Source: Chromera velia
Lineage: Eukaryota; Sar; Chromeraceae
Direction of reading: 5' to 3'
Length of the DNA stretch: 43,553 nt
Assembly (NCBI GenBank): GCA_018398765.1
Contig: JAHBMJ010005579.1
Span: 1,455-45,007 of the forward strand
In this document: piece by piece, positions 1-11,336 of the stretch
Layout of the letters: each line of letters starts with the position of its first letter
Numbering within the stretch: the stretch's first letter is position 1
Notes under the pieces: generated by a model
Told to the model about the DNA's origin: nothing
Seen by the model: only the letters and a program-made list of their open reading frames with translations
The model's database searches: none
Translations under genes and position numbers: made by a program

Positions 1-2
1 TT

Positions 3-3
3 C

Positions 4-38
<35 letters not shown>

Positions 39-40
39 CA
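3..40. repeat. (CT)n(GT)n microsatellite before a splice acceptor
   Basis: About ten CT units run into eight GT units and end in CAG, the acceptor of the first visible exon. The CT part probably serves as the polypyrimidine tract. Confidence 0.85.
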
Positions 41-41
41 G

Positions 42-852
42 GTGAAGGATTTCATCATTCACCGCGTGACATCCCCCGAGGGTCAGGCTCGAGGCGTCCT
101 GCTCGACGGGTTTCCCCGCACCGTGGCCCAGGCAAGGATGCTCTCCGAGGACCCCCGTCTCTGCGTGGAGCGTTTCCTTCTCCTCCAGTGCCCCGACTCT
201 GTGTGTGCGGAGAGGATGGTCAACAGGAGACAGGACCCAACCACAGGGGAACTGTACAACCTGTCCACAAAACCCCCGCCGTCTCCGGAAATTGCAGACA
301 GACTGATCAGGAGAGAAATGGATGCAGATCCTGAACACGTGCAAGTCAGACTGCGGGCCTGGTACATGCGTTTGGGGTTGATTCTTCCCTTTTTCCGGGG
401 GAAGATTATGGCTGTGAACGGGGGGAGGAGCATCGAGGAGGTCACTCATTCTCTGGAGGAATGCATGGAGAGAGACATGACCGAGCTACACAGGGCAGAG
501 GAGGAGGCACGCAGGGAGGAAGCGAGACGCGCAGAGACGGCGGCAGCAACGGCTGCTGAGCAAGACGGGCCCACTGCACCCCCCCCAGGCCCCGGCAGGT
601 GCACTGTGTGCATGGACGCCCTGGCGGAGTTCCTGTGCATCCCTTGCGGGCACCAGTGCGGGTGTGAGGGCTGCCTGCAGAGGGTGCAGTCGAGTTCGGG
701 GAGGTGCCCCATCTGCAGAACGCAAATGACAGGAATTGTCAGTCAGTCGGTCTTTTTGTCATGCAATCAGAGAGACAGGCACACAGGGAGTCTAGCAGCG
801 ATTCAGTCAGACAACACAGAGACGCTTTGACAAACACGCACATGCAAGCACA

Positions 853-906
<54 letters not shown>

Positions 907-1635
907 TACATACATACATACTCACACACACACACACACACACAGGGAGGGGTAAACAAGAAACAAATGGGCAAATGAAGTGGGGAATGATGGATGGATG
1001 CATCATGATTTCTCACGAAGAGCAGCCGTCGAGTCCGAGCATCATTGCTTTCCTTCATCCCTCCAATTCTTCCTTCCTCTCTTGCCTCCTTGTTCCTTTC
1101 CTTCAGTCAATCGTTTGTTATTCCTTTCTGTTCAGGTGAAGGTCTTCAGGGCAGGGCAGGCGGAGGAGACGGAGGAGGAGGCGCGGGTCGAACGGGAGAG
1201 GCGGAGGGTGCAGGCAGAGACCCAAGCCCGAGAGGCCGCCGCCACAAATGCCCTCGCACAGGGGGGGCGCACTGAGGAAGGAGGGGGGTGGGGGGATGAT
1301 GCAGAAGGAGAGGGTGGAGGAGACACGGGAGACGGGTGGGACGACGAGGAGGGAGGAGACGGCTCTGGGGAGTCGGGGTTACTCAAGGTGAAGGTTATGC
1401 CGTGCGAGGAGATGCGGGGGGGCGCTGTGGTTCCTCTGTGTGTCCGCGTGGAGGTTTCCGATCTCCACGAACGGCAGGGAGTCGACGTATGCTGTGTGGT
1501 GGATATCTCCGGTGAGGGGGGGGTGGCATAGATTGGGGGCTAAGAGGGGATTGTTGGAAGAGGTAGAGGTTCTTTTGTGTTTGTTCGGAGGGGCTCTTCA
1601 GATATCATGCTCTTTATCGAACGTGGTTGCAATAT

Positions 1636-1699
<64 letters not shown>

Positions 1700-4600
1700 T
1701 GCCTGAGAGGGAGACACACCGATCAACGCAACGATTGAACGAGACGGACCAGGTGAGCGTCTCTCTACAGTTCTTTCGTAGGTGTATCCTCACTTCTTAC
1801 TGAATGTATCCTGCTTGATTCTTGAAGTTGCCCGGGAGACACAGGGAGACATCGTTGGACATGTCCCTTGGAATGCCTCTGCACATATTTGCTTTGCAGG
1901 GTCGATGTGCTCGATGGCCAGCTACCAAGACGAGAACGATCCAAACCAGACACGCGATGACGGTATGTCGGTTTTCTGATTGATGAGTTGGACCTTTGTT
2001 ACTCTGTGTTTTGGATGGTTGTGCGGTCAGATAGCTGTTTGATCGCGTGCTTAATTGAGGCAACAGAAGGTCAGGAGACGTCGAGGCAAAGTAGCGCGGC
2101 TCTTCCTCCATCCCTGTATGTTCCCTGCATCACAATGAATCAGCAAACTTTCCTTGACAATCGGCTACCAGAACTGAAAGAACGCGCGGGGTTCAAATTG
2201 CTGAGCATGTTTCGTGGTGGATTTGGAATAATTGCAGCGCCAGGTGAAGTCTCCTCTCCATTATTTGCATAGAAGGACACATTTTTTCCTCTCCTAAATA
2301 GCCAACTAGTCTCATTCTCCGCCCTATGTGTGCAGGATTGACGATTTTGGATCTCGTGAAGCACGCTGTGCGGTCGGTAATGCACACCCTGACAGAGACA
2401 GACCGTCTCTCTGTGGTGGCGTTTGACAACAGAGCCGAGACGTGCTTTCCTCTGACTGAGATGACCACTGCCGGGAGGAACCAAGCGATCGAGGCACTAA
2501 ACAAACTAGAGCCGAGGAACCAAACCAACATATGGGGGGGTCTCCATCTAGGTCTAGAGAACCTCAGAGACCCCCCTGAGGCAGCAGGAGGGGGAGGGCA
2601 GCGGAGCACTAGTGCAAAGAGGAAGCGCGTCGTGTTGCTCCTCACGGACGGAATCCCAACAACGTCACCCCCCAACGGACACTTTGCGGAATTGCAGAAG
2701 TCAGCCAGTCTTCATGTGCAAGCAGGAAGAAAAGGAGGAAAGGGGTATGGACCGATGGAGAGGACAGACAGAAGGCAGGGAAGCAGAAAAGGCATGCTTT
2801 TGGTCTACACTTCAAGAGAAGATACAGAAAGGATAGAGTTGCGGTCGTATGGAGTGGGCCTACAAAAAGGACGGGATGGAGTTCTCTTTGTTCAAGCGTT
2901 TCTTCCTTTTTTGGCTTCAAATTGTGGGGTGGGGTGTGTGCAGGAGTGTGCATGTATCTGTAAGTTCATGTTTTCAGGTACGAAAGTCTGCTTGAAGTTC
3001 TTTGAAAGCAACAAAGTTGCAAATCAAGGAACGCCAACCAGATACAGCCTCCTCTTCTGTTCTTGCTCTCATTCCGACTTTTCCCCTTCCCAAACAACGA
3101 ACGAAACGACGTACGTTCGCATGCATGCAGATACAAAGACTCCCACCCAGAGTTCGAATTTCAAGTCAACACTTTCAGCTTCGGGTACTCGTTGAAGTCC
3201 GAGATCCTCATGGAACTCGCAACGGGGGGGGGAGGCACATTCGCCTTCATTCCAGGTCTGTTTGTCTCTGTCCCTCCAGGCATGTCCACTCATGTGTAGG
3301 TATCCACGAATGTGTGTATGTGTCATTATTTGTACCGGAAAACGCTGCCCCCCGCAAGCTTGTGTGCATGAGTGTACAAATGGGCTTGCATGCATGTATG
3401 TGCGTGAAAGAGCTGATTCGCCTGACTGACTGACTGACTAACTGCAGATGCGAAGATCCTGGGGACCTGCTTCGTCGATGCGGTTGCGAATGCGTGTTCG
3501 ACTCTCTGCCAGAGCTCTCAGGTGGGTGCCCTCCCTTCTCTCTCTTTCTCTAGCTGTCCAAAGTTAATTGACAGTGCTTGCTTCTGCGACATCCGGCCAT
3601 CGAGATTCTACAGGCACTCTTCGTAACTCGGAGCGCGCATGGTTGCGTAATCCATGTTTTGTGCCAGGCTATTTACATGCTGCGGGACTCTTCATGCACC
3701 ATTCGTTGGTCCCCCAATGTCTGACCTGTACGTACTGTTGCAGATTCATCTGATAGCAAAGAACGGCGCCTCCTTCGGAGACGAAACCGTGCTTGGTGAC
3801 TACGTAGTCGAGGAGGCGACCTGGGGTCGTGTGGTGAAGTTTGGACCTCTGACTTTCGGGCAATCTCGGGATCTGGTGGTCAAGGTGAGGCTTCCCGCAG
3901 AGGCACAGGAGGCAGGGGTGTTCTTGGAGGCGATTGCTGACTGTATGAATACGAGGGGGGAGGGGATTCGCGCAACTGGGAGTGTCCGGATCGGGGATGG
4001 GGTGTGTGTGGATGCGGTGGTGGGTCTGATGCGGTGTGAGATGGTGACAACGGGCTTTCGGGTGATTGGGCTTGCGAGTTCCAATAAGGGACGTCAGGCC
4101 AATCAGGAGTGGGCAGCGTTGACTGGACGCCTGGAGGAGCGACTGGCAGTGGCAGGGGGGGACGTCCGGCTGGTTGCGATGAAGGAGGATGTGAGTGGGA
4201 GGATGGCGAAGTCTCTGAACACCCGACAGAGGTTCGAACGGTGGGGCAGACACTACTTGAGAGCTCTGGTGCGATCCCATCAGGTCAGTCAGTCAGTGCG
4301 TGCGTCAGGATTGGGTTGAGAGACAGACATATTCTGCAGGAAAGAGCGGGACACATGCTCTTTATTTCCCTCTTGTAGAGAGGGGCGGAATTTAAATGAT
4401 GAAGAAAGGAAAGGAAGAAAGAGACAATCGACCATCAGCCGAGAGGCCATTGAGAGATGACATTTGGTGGCAATGGGGGAAAGCTCCTTTCTTCCCGCAG
4501 TAAAGAAGATTTTCTTCCAAAAAGTCCCCCTGCACTTTATTTGTTTCGGCATGACAATGGCTCATGATTTATTTGTACGCACACTTTTTCGCCATTGCTT

Positions 4601-5672
4601 CACTCTTCTTCTTCTTTTTCTCAAACTTCATTAATCTCTGCAGCTCCAGCAGAGCACGAACTTCATGGATCCCGGCTTGAAGGTCTACGGAGGCTCTCTC
4701 TTCAAGCACCTCCGTGAGATTGGCGGGAAGATCTTCGTCGAGCTTCCTCCCCCCACACCCAGCGTTGACAGCACCCTCACACTCAGAGAGGCAATGGAGA
4801 GGGCAGCCAGAGGACAGTACGGACAACAGCAACAGCAGCAACAGAGAAGATCCCCAGGAAGGCAGAGGAACAGAAACCGAGGGGGGGGAAGTCGAGGCAA
4901 CACGGGGGCAGCTGCCGCAGCCCCGCCTAGAGACCCTTCTCCCGATCCCCCCTCTCCCCCCTCCCGCACGGTGGACATGTCGGAGTATTACGATGCAGGG
5001 GGGGGGTGTTTCGGTCCCGACAGTCTGGTTGTGCGTCTGGAAAAAGGTGTGAGTGCCTCGGTTCCCCTGCGCCAGGTTCGAAAAGGAGACGTCGTGAAGG
5101 TCGCTGGGGGACCCTCTGAGTGGGCCGAGGTCGTGTGTGTGGTTCTGATTCCCCTTTCTGGGGAGAGACAGAGACGTCTGGTGCCCCTCCCTGGAGGCCT
5201 TGTGATCTCCCCTAAGCATCCTGTCAGAGAGAAGGGAACTGCGGAGTGGATCAGGCCTGTGGATGCAATGAGAGAAGACAGGAACAGCGAGGGAGACTCC
5301 AACAAGGAGGAAAGGAGTCCGCCATTGACAGACTTTCTGCTCATGCCTGTGCTTGACCGCACGCACGTGTTGGAAGTGAACGGGTGGGAGTGCGTGACGT
5401 GGGGCCACGGGCTGAGTGGCCCTGTGGTGCATCATCCTTTCTACGGTACTTCTGACTGTGTTGAGTCATTGAGGAGACCTCAGGGGTGGGAGGGGGGGTT
5501 CGTAAGTCTGTCGGGGGTGCGTCGTATGCGGGACAGCAACGGGAGTGCCTGTGGGTTCGTTCTGGAATCATCCGGTTGCACTGCCTCCTCCTCGTTCAGC
5601 CAGTTCTGTGTGAAAGGTGAGGAGACAGAGGTGAAGACGAGTCTTGGGAGAGATGGGTTGACTATTGTCTGA
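42..5672 (+). CDS. Adenylate kinase-RING-vWA-Hint (Vint) fusion protein, 5' partial
   Basis: Exons are 42-737, 1136-1511, 1900-1962, 2336-2699, 3131-3255, 3448-3521, 3744-4283 and 4644-5672 (TGA stop). All introns are GT-AG and all phases agree, giving 1088 codons from the first visible exon. Residues 1-130 match the C-terminal part of adenylate/nucleoside-monophosphate kinases: DGFPRT at 22-27, a LID-like NRRQDPTTGELYN and an RREMDADPEHVQVRL stretch. The P-loop exon must lie upstream of the window. A charged linker leads to a C3HC4 RING finger (about 187-228, CTVC through CPIC). A vWA domain follows (about 345-560) with a complete MIDAS: DISGSM at 355-360, Thr442 and Asp483. Residues 567-800 resemble the conserved region that accompanies Hint in vWA-Hint proteins. 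A Gln run sits at 807-813. The Hint domain starts at Cys868 (CFGPDS), has block-B-like SPKHP with His938, and ends near HHPFYGT (1009-1015). Inferred role: a ubiquitin-ligase-like or self-processing protein with a nucleotide-kinase module; the function is unknown. Confidence 0.88.
856..944. repeat. (CA)n/(CATA)n microsatellite in intron
   Basis: An almost pure CA tract with a central CATA block lies within the first visible intron of the kinase-RING-vWA-Hint gene. Long apparent ORFs here on both strands are products of the repeat. Confidence 0.9.
1636..1697. repeat. (CT)n(GT)n microsatellite in intron
   Basis: A CT run is followed by a GT run within intron 1512-1899. It has the same CT-then-GT composition as the repeat at the start of the window. 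Confidence 0.88.
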
Positions 5673-7590
5673 GTCGGGTATCTTCTGCAAGTCTTGAAGT
5701 GCGTACGGGCAGAGGAACAGAGCCTGGGTGTGACGTGTGAATGGAAGGAAATGCACAGAAGACAGCCCTGGAGGCCGTCAGAAAGGCAGCAGGCACCACT
5801 AGAGTAGGGTCTGCATCGGCGCTGTGGTTAGTTTCCGTCTCAAAACACCAGGTGCATAACACCACGGTGGCATGTGTACATACCGTGAGACGGAAGCTTT
5901 AAGTTCCTCCTAACTTGAGAAGTGAATCAATGGGTGGTCCGTTCCTACACAAACGTCTTACACTCTGATCTTGCACTTCAAACCGGCAGAACTTCAAAGT
6001 TCACGATCAGTATGGAAGCCTAGATGGAAGCACAAACATCGGAGGAAACATCTAAGTTGTTCGAGTGGTGGCTCACCGGCTTTAACCTAAAGTCAATTTA
6101 ACTTATTCTCATCCATTAAATGTATTTAAGATATATTATTTTAAAGAGCCCACGTCATGGGCTAAGTGGTGTACTCATGTGAATGAATGAATGAATGAAT
6201 GAATGAATGAATAAATGAATGAATGAATGAGTTGACTAAGCCGGCGGAGCCTAGCTCCTGGCAGTCCATGCATGCAAGTCCGAGTCTTGTCAATTTTCTA
6301 GCTCTGAGAAGAGACTGTAGACTGAACAAGACTTAGATTTGGTCAGTGAATGCAAGATTGAAGAAATGACTGAAGGGAAAAGATGAAAGAATCAACATGA
6401 ATCAACTTGTCTACTTGACTGTGAAGCAAATTGAAGTGAATTGCGTTTCAAAGAAGAAAATAAAAGGCTGAATGGAAAACCAAAAACAGGACCAATTACC
6501 ACTCGGAATCACAACCACGATACCCTGATTCCGTTTTGTCCTTCCTCTCCCCTCTTCTCAAACACATGAAGCAGCGTCGCCCTCATACGTACCGCTCGAG
6601 CAACTAAAGAGAATTCGGCATAAACTTGCGACGACTGAGAAACGGAACCTCCTTCAAAAAACAGAATGCAACCCCTTCCATCATTCACAATTCTCACAAT
6701 TGTTGTCTGGAGAGACTTTTTCTCTGTTTCTGTTTCAACTTGTCCAACCAACCTCATATGCAGCCTGTTGCTTACAACATTCAGGCAGTTATGACTGATA
6801 ACCGAGGCCGACGGCTCAGTATCATGATCGTCTGGAAGTTCATTGTGAAGAGTCGCAGTTCTGTTTAGGAGGCATGTGCTTGTGCATGCCTCTGCTCGGA
6901 TAGACAGCCCTGGCAGAGCGTCAGGAAACCCCCCACCACTAGTAATACAAGAAAGCAAACGACGGCGGTTAATTCAGTCATCTGATCAACAACTCTTTGA
7001 TTGGATGGCTAGAGCACTCAATGACTGCCCTCAGCCCATCTATTATTCTGAGGGCAATCCTAGACTGCCGAATAACGTCCTCGAGAACAAAGATGTCAAA
7101 CAGTTCGAAAATTGTGCTCCTTAAGAGGCTGAAAGGGTTCCCATGAAGCCTCTTCCAACCCATTCCTCGATTGTTCTCGTCTTTTGCGATGAGGAGCACG
7201 AAACCCTCTTCAAGCGGCGTGTTCGATGGGAAACAAGAGGAAAAAATTAGACCAGGGATCTTTTTAAGACCAACCCCCTAGACCAACCCCCATCCCACTT
7301 ACCCTCTCAGGCATTGCAGCAAACCTCAATCGTTTTGGCGTACAACTTTTCCCCCTTCTCCTCTTTCCTCTTCTTGTTTTCTTTTTCGAAATAAATGAGA
7401 AATTCAATTTCAACAAGCCGGCGAGAAGTCGATTCTCATAAATCTCAAAGAAAGAGGTGCAGTGTATCCGTAGCTGAGCCCATAGCATGCTCAGCCCCTC
7501 TTGTAGCTGATCCCCAAAACTAGCTACCAAGCTACCTACCAGCAGCAAACTAAAATAAACCAGTCCAATGAAAGTACTCCACAGAAGCAC
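5673..7590. other. Intergenic stretch, no supported gene
   Basis: The only ORFs are about 60-150 codons, overlap on both strands and show no recognisable motif. The one at 6876-7124 (plus, 82 codons) has the most protein-like composition but no family match. A segment at 6067-6087 (GTGGCTCACCGGCTTTAACC) recurs at 37073-37093, so part of this spacer is probably an old repeat. Confidence 0.6.
6180..6230. repeat. (GAAT)n tetranucleotide microsatellite
   Basis: About twelve GAAT units with one AAAT variant, in the spacer downstream of the kinase-RING-vWA-Hint gene. Confidence 0.9.
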
Positions 7591-7623
7591 TTGGCGATAC
7601 AAAGTTTGCGGTTTCGCGCAACT

Positions 7624-8320
7624 GGAGATGGAAGCAACTTGGGAGGACTTGGAGGGAGATGCTTGCAGTGCTTGTGGGCAGACGGAGGCGGAAACGATAT
7701 GGGGGGAAGGAAACGCTTCGCAATGTGGTGCTTGCGGGCAGCTGGAGACGGAAGCGATTTAGGGGGAGAAAGATGCTTGCGGTGCTTGCATGCAGACGGA
7801 GGCGGAAGCAATGTGGGGGGAAGAAAATGCTTGCGGTGCTTGCGGGCAGCTGGAGGCAGGTGCGACTTGGGGAGAGGAAGACGCTTGCGGTGCTTACGGG
7901 CAGATGGAGGCAGAAGCGACTTACGGGAAGGGAGACACTTGCGGTGCTTGCGGGCAGCTGGAGGCGGGTACGACTTGGGGGGAGAGAGATGTTTGCGGAG
8001 CTTGCGGGGAGATGGAGGCGGAAGCGACGTGTGGGGAGGGAGATGCTTCCAGTGCTTGCGGGCAGCTGGAGGCGGAAGCGGCTTGGAGGGGGGGAGGTGC
8101 TTGCAGTCTAGCTTGCGGTGCTTGCAGGCAGATGGAGGCGGGTGCGACTTGGGCGGAGGGAGATGCTTGCGGCGCTTGCAGGCAGGTGGAGGTGGAAGCA
8201 ACTTGGGTTGAAGGAGATGCTTGCAGCGCTTGCAGGCATGTTAAGGTGGAAGCGACTTCAAAGTTGGGGGGAGGCAGACCCCTGCGATGTTTGCGAGCAG
8301 GTGGTGGCAGAAACGACTTG
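7624..8320. repeat. 54-bp minisatellite, about 13 units
   Basis: Units begin GGAGGCGGAAGCGACTTGGG and end in GCTTGCGGGCAGCT. Starts fall near 7624, 7684, 7744, 7798, 7852, 7906, 7960, 8014, 8068, 8134, 8188 and 8242. Most units are 54 bp (18 codons); a few are 60 or 66 bp. Because the unit is a multiple of three and poor in stops, several frames stay open: a Cys/Gly-rich frame on the plus strand and a Pro/Lys/His-rich frame (KHLPPPKSLPPPAARKHR-like) on the minus strand (7536-8201). I cannot tell whether any frame is translated, and no flanking exons could be joined. Confidence 0.85.
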
Positions 8321-8329
8321 GGAGAAGGG

Positions 8330-9254
8330 AGGTGTAGTTCCTTTCTGAACCGGTGTGCGGTTGTTGCCAAAGCCGCGCTGGACTGGAGCAGAAGAGACCC
8401 GTCGATGAAAACGATCATGAGAAGAGGAGACGGCTCTAACCTGTGGTGCCTTTTGTTCTTGCTCGCTTCTCAAAATCTCTTTCCATCAAAGCCTTGAGTG
8501 CCGTTTCCCTCTGCGTGCCTTTCTTTTCGTTTTTTTTCCATCCTCCACAAAGTTGTGCGGCACCATGTCGTCCTTTACTAGATTGGTGTTTCCATGCCAG
8601 TCTGAGGCCTTCTCATTCTGATGACAACTTGAAGACTAATGCGCTATCACCTCTGCAAGCTTTTCAGCATTAAACGCAACTTCTTGGACACATATTATTA
8701 ATTACAGCTGCACGGCCAAACAAAACGCGGTCTAAGTGCTCTCTGCTGCACAGAGCAAATGCAAAAGAGAGATTGCTTGGTAGGCTCCGGCTCTGAAGTC
8801 CCGACTGGACATAAGTTCACATAGAGACAGCAAGAAAAAAAGTCTGTCGTTTGTTGCAGAAACTGAACCGTTTTTCCTCGGGACAGGATCAGAGAGCTTC
8901 TTTCAAGTTCTGCTGCTCAATTGCCTGAGTTGTGTGAAGATATACATAAATCACTCTTTATAATTGAACTCTTTGTGATGTACCAGCTTTACCCGTAAGT
9001 TGGACTGCAACAATGAATCAGTCAAAAAATATATATTTATATATTTTATCCCAGATTTTATCATTTTTTTCCCCTAGATTTTTTTTAAAAGTTAGATTTA
9101 AACTGTGTGTTGAAACTTACAAACAATATATTTATTTAAAAAAAAAACCTTCAATCATTTGTTTTATAAATCAAACTAGTTATAAATATTAATTGATTTG
9201 ATGATCAATTTTGATCAGCAAAATTAAGCCTATATAGGCATAATCTATGCATAT
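8330..9254. other. AT-rich spacer without a gene
   Basis: From about 8940 the sequence is strongly AT-rich with T and A runs. No ORF, repeat array or coding signature stands out. Confidence 0.6.
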
Positions 9255-9412
9255 ATTGTTTTTCATGCGCAAGCATGCTGCTCCGGGAGTAGAAGAGTTT
9301 GAAAAGAAGCATCCTGGTTTGAATTAAATATAAATCAAAGTGAACTGCTGTTGTAAAGAACCGAACTGCCTCGTGCGTTGCCGCCAAATGCTAGACGCCT
9401 ATTTATAGGCCA
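9255..9412 (+). mobile_element. LINE 3'-end remnant
   Basis: The segment encodes MRKHAAPGVEEFEKK and is followed by GCTAGACGCCTATTTATAGGCC. Both parts resemble the 3' end of the LINE copy at 27543-27700 (MRKHALPEVEEFEKK and the downstream CGCCTATTATGGGCCGATA). This is therefore a severely 5'-truncated, diverged copy of that family. Confidence 0.6.
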
Positions 9413-9619
9413 ATGACGATGAATCTGTCTCTCTCCTCTTTCTGTGTACCTACTCTGTGTGCTGTCGGTCTACTTCCTGCACGTGTGCACGTGTCGATGA
9501 GACTTGCTGAGTATTTGACTAACTTAAAACATATTGACCTCAAGATGCCCGCGGATGCCTGGTCGGCTTTAATGAATAGCGATTGTCCTTCTTCTATGAT
9601 GCACGCACAAAAATTGATT
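9413..9619 (+). mobile_element. LINE-like coding fragment, left half (split by insertion)
   Basis: An open frame ends in MMHAQKLI directly at the terminal inverted repeat of the element that starts at 9620. Removing that element with one copy of the flanking TT joins the frame to GSTGLEEFMTVNP at 25617 without a break. The two pieces are therefore halves of one coding segment. Assignment to a LINE rests on the zinc-knuckle-like text and LINE-like tail on the right side. Confidence 0.5.
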
Positions 9620-9956
9620 CACGGTTTGCCCTGTTCGGACAGACAAACTACTAGGTAAATACTAAAATTGCACTAGCATTTAAATAAAATTTACTAGGGA
9701 AACACTAGGGCAGTTAGGGTATATTAGACTGTAGGTGCTTAGTATTTCTAAAATTATGCTAGGGCATGCACAATAGTAAAAATAAAAAATGCCTAGCATT
9801 TTTATAATATCAAGATTAGTACTGTTTCAGTAATTCATTCTTTCAACAATAGAAGTAAATTGACTTATAATAAAGAGCGATGAAGAGATATATGGGTATA
9901 CATAACATGAGATATCAATCAGACTGCAATCCCATCATAAACTTTTCAGAAGTTAG

Positions 9957-10220
9957 TGTGAAGTTGAGCAGACATGCAGGCAACCGGGGGACGCGCGCCG
10001 GGACCGACGTGTCATAGGCAGGCCCGGGATGCGCGGCTCAGTCGGATCCATGTTGTATGGTTAAATCGATTGTATCCGATTGATCATTTAAGATTGACAG
10101 ATCTTGACACAGAAGTCAGAATCAGCATATCATTCCGACTTCTTTGACTGAGTCAGACAGACTTTCTTATGAAGTAGATGTTCCTTCCCTAATCGTAGCC
10201 TAAGCCTTCTATATTCTACA
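9957..10220 (+). repeat. 5' LTR of copia element
   Basis: About 90% identical by eye to 25068-25328. It begins TG and ends CA as LTRs do. Confidence 0.92.
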
Positions 10221-10282
10221 TTTGCTGCCCCCAGGCATGCACGGTCCATCGGGTTTCTTTTTCTTTTCCGTCGATTCCAGAA

Positions 10283-11334
10283 ATGTCTTCTCCTTCGCTT
10301 TCTCCGTTGTCTGGTCTTGGTTGCTTCGACCATACTTCAGAGGAGCCGAAGTATGTCATCCCTAAGGTTGAGTGGATGACTGCTATCCAGAACAGGGCTG
10401 AAATGAAGACATGGGCCATTGCCTTTGGCCGGAATGCCAAACTCCACCTGTCGGAGAAGGCGATTCCAGACAAGGAAACGAGGATTGCGGCTTGGTCTGC
10501 GGCTCTCTATACAGGAGCCTTGAAGGGAAAGTTCCACAAGATGACCCATAACTTGGACAAGCTGGAAGATAAGGGCTTCGAAGGACCAGAACTCTTTAAA
10601 AAAACAAAGAGTGAGTATAGAAAGGAGCAGGCGATTGAGACACAGGAAGAGAAGGAAAAGTTTCGCGCCCTTGAGAGACGTGAAGATGAGGAGCTGATCG
10701 ATGCTTCTAACCGGATGGATGGGCAGATCCTCTCCTGCAAGAAGGCTGGCTATGTGCCCCCGAACCCGAGAAGAAGGAGGTCCTTGAGAACCTCATGACC
10801 GACGATGAGTTTGAAGGAGTTATCACCGCCACTGCCCTGGTCTAGATCATGATTTCTACAATTGAGCAGAAGGCGGCAGAGGCGGAGGGCAGACCCGTCT
10901 CCCCCGAGGATGAGGATTCCAAGTTCGACTACGATAACCTCTCCTACGCCCTTCTACAAAAAATCGCCCGTAATCTTGGGTTGATGCAGAAGCTCCATGC
11001 CATCAGACGGAGGAAGATGAGAGGCAAAGGGAGAGAGAGACAGCCTCATGAGGACAGGGAGGTTGCCAACTCCACTTAGAACTGTAAGCCCCAACAGCCC
11101 CGCAGCAGAAGTCAGTCCAGACAGCCTGAGTCCCGCAGTGAGTCCAGCAGCGGGAAGGCCTCTAGGTACAAGGACTCTGGGTACACTCTCCCACACGGAA
11201 GCAAGGACAACAAGTACCCCGCTGTTGGCGCCACGTGTAAGGAGTGCGGAGAGAAGGATCACTTTGCTGCAGTCTGCCCTGACAAGAAGAAAGATAGGAA
11301 GAAGGGGGGCAAGGGGCAGAAAAAGGGTTTCTGA
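10283..11334 (+). pseudogene. copia gag with CCHC zinc knuckle
   Basis: The frame starts MSSPSLSPLSG at 10283 and runs as a helical, charged capsid-like protein. A one-base frame change falls in the C run at 10757-10761. The frame then continues through EKKEVLENLM to a CCHC knuckle, CKECGEKDHFAAVC (about 11236-11277), and a basic tail ending in TGA at 11332-11334. Two TAG codons lie in frame (10843, 11077); no other stop occurs between the frame change and the TGA. The single frame change may be a real mutation or a homopolymer error. Role: nucleocapsid/capsid of the retroelement. Confidence 0.8.
11325..11331 (+). promoter_or_regulatory. Candidate -1 ribosomal frameshift heptamer GGGTTTC at gag-pol junction
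   Basis: In the gag frame the bases read G GGT TTC followed at once by TGA. This fits the X XXY YYZ pattern of -1 slippery sites. Slipping back one base gives GGG TTT CTG and leads into the frame that carries pol. No downstream pseudoknot was assessed. Confidence 0.55.
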
Positions 11335-11336
11335 CC

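Noticed and set aside
704-1058. ORFs on both strands over the CA repeat
   Set aside because: They consist of His/Thr or Cys/Val dipeptide runs produced by the microsatellite and lie in an intron.
10221-10245. tRNA primer-binding site after the 5' LTR
   Set aside because: The sequence did not match a primer tRNA 3' end that I could recognise with confidence.
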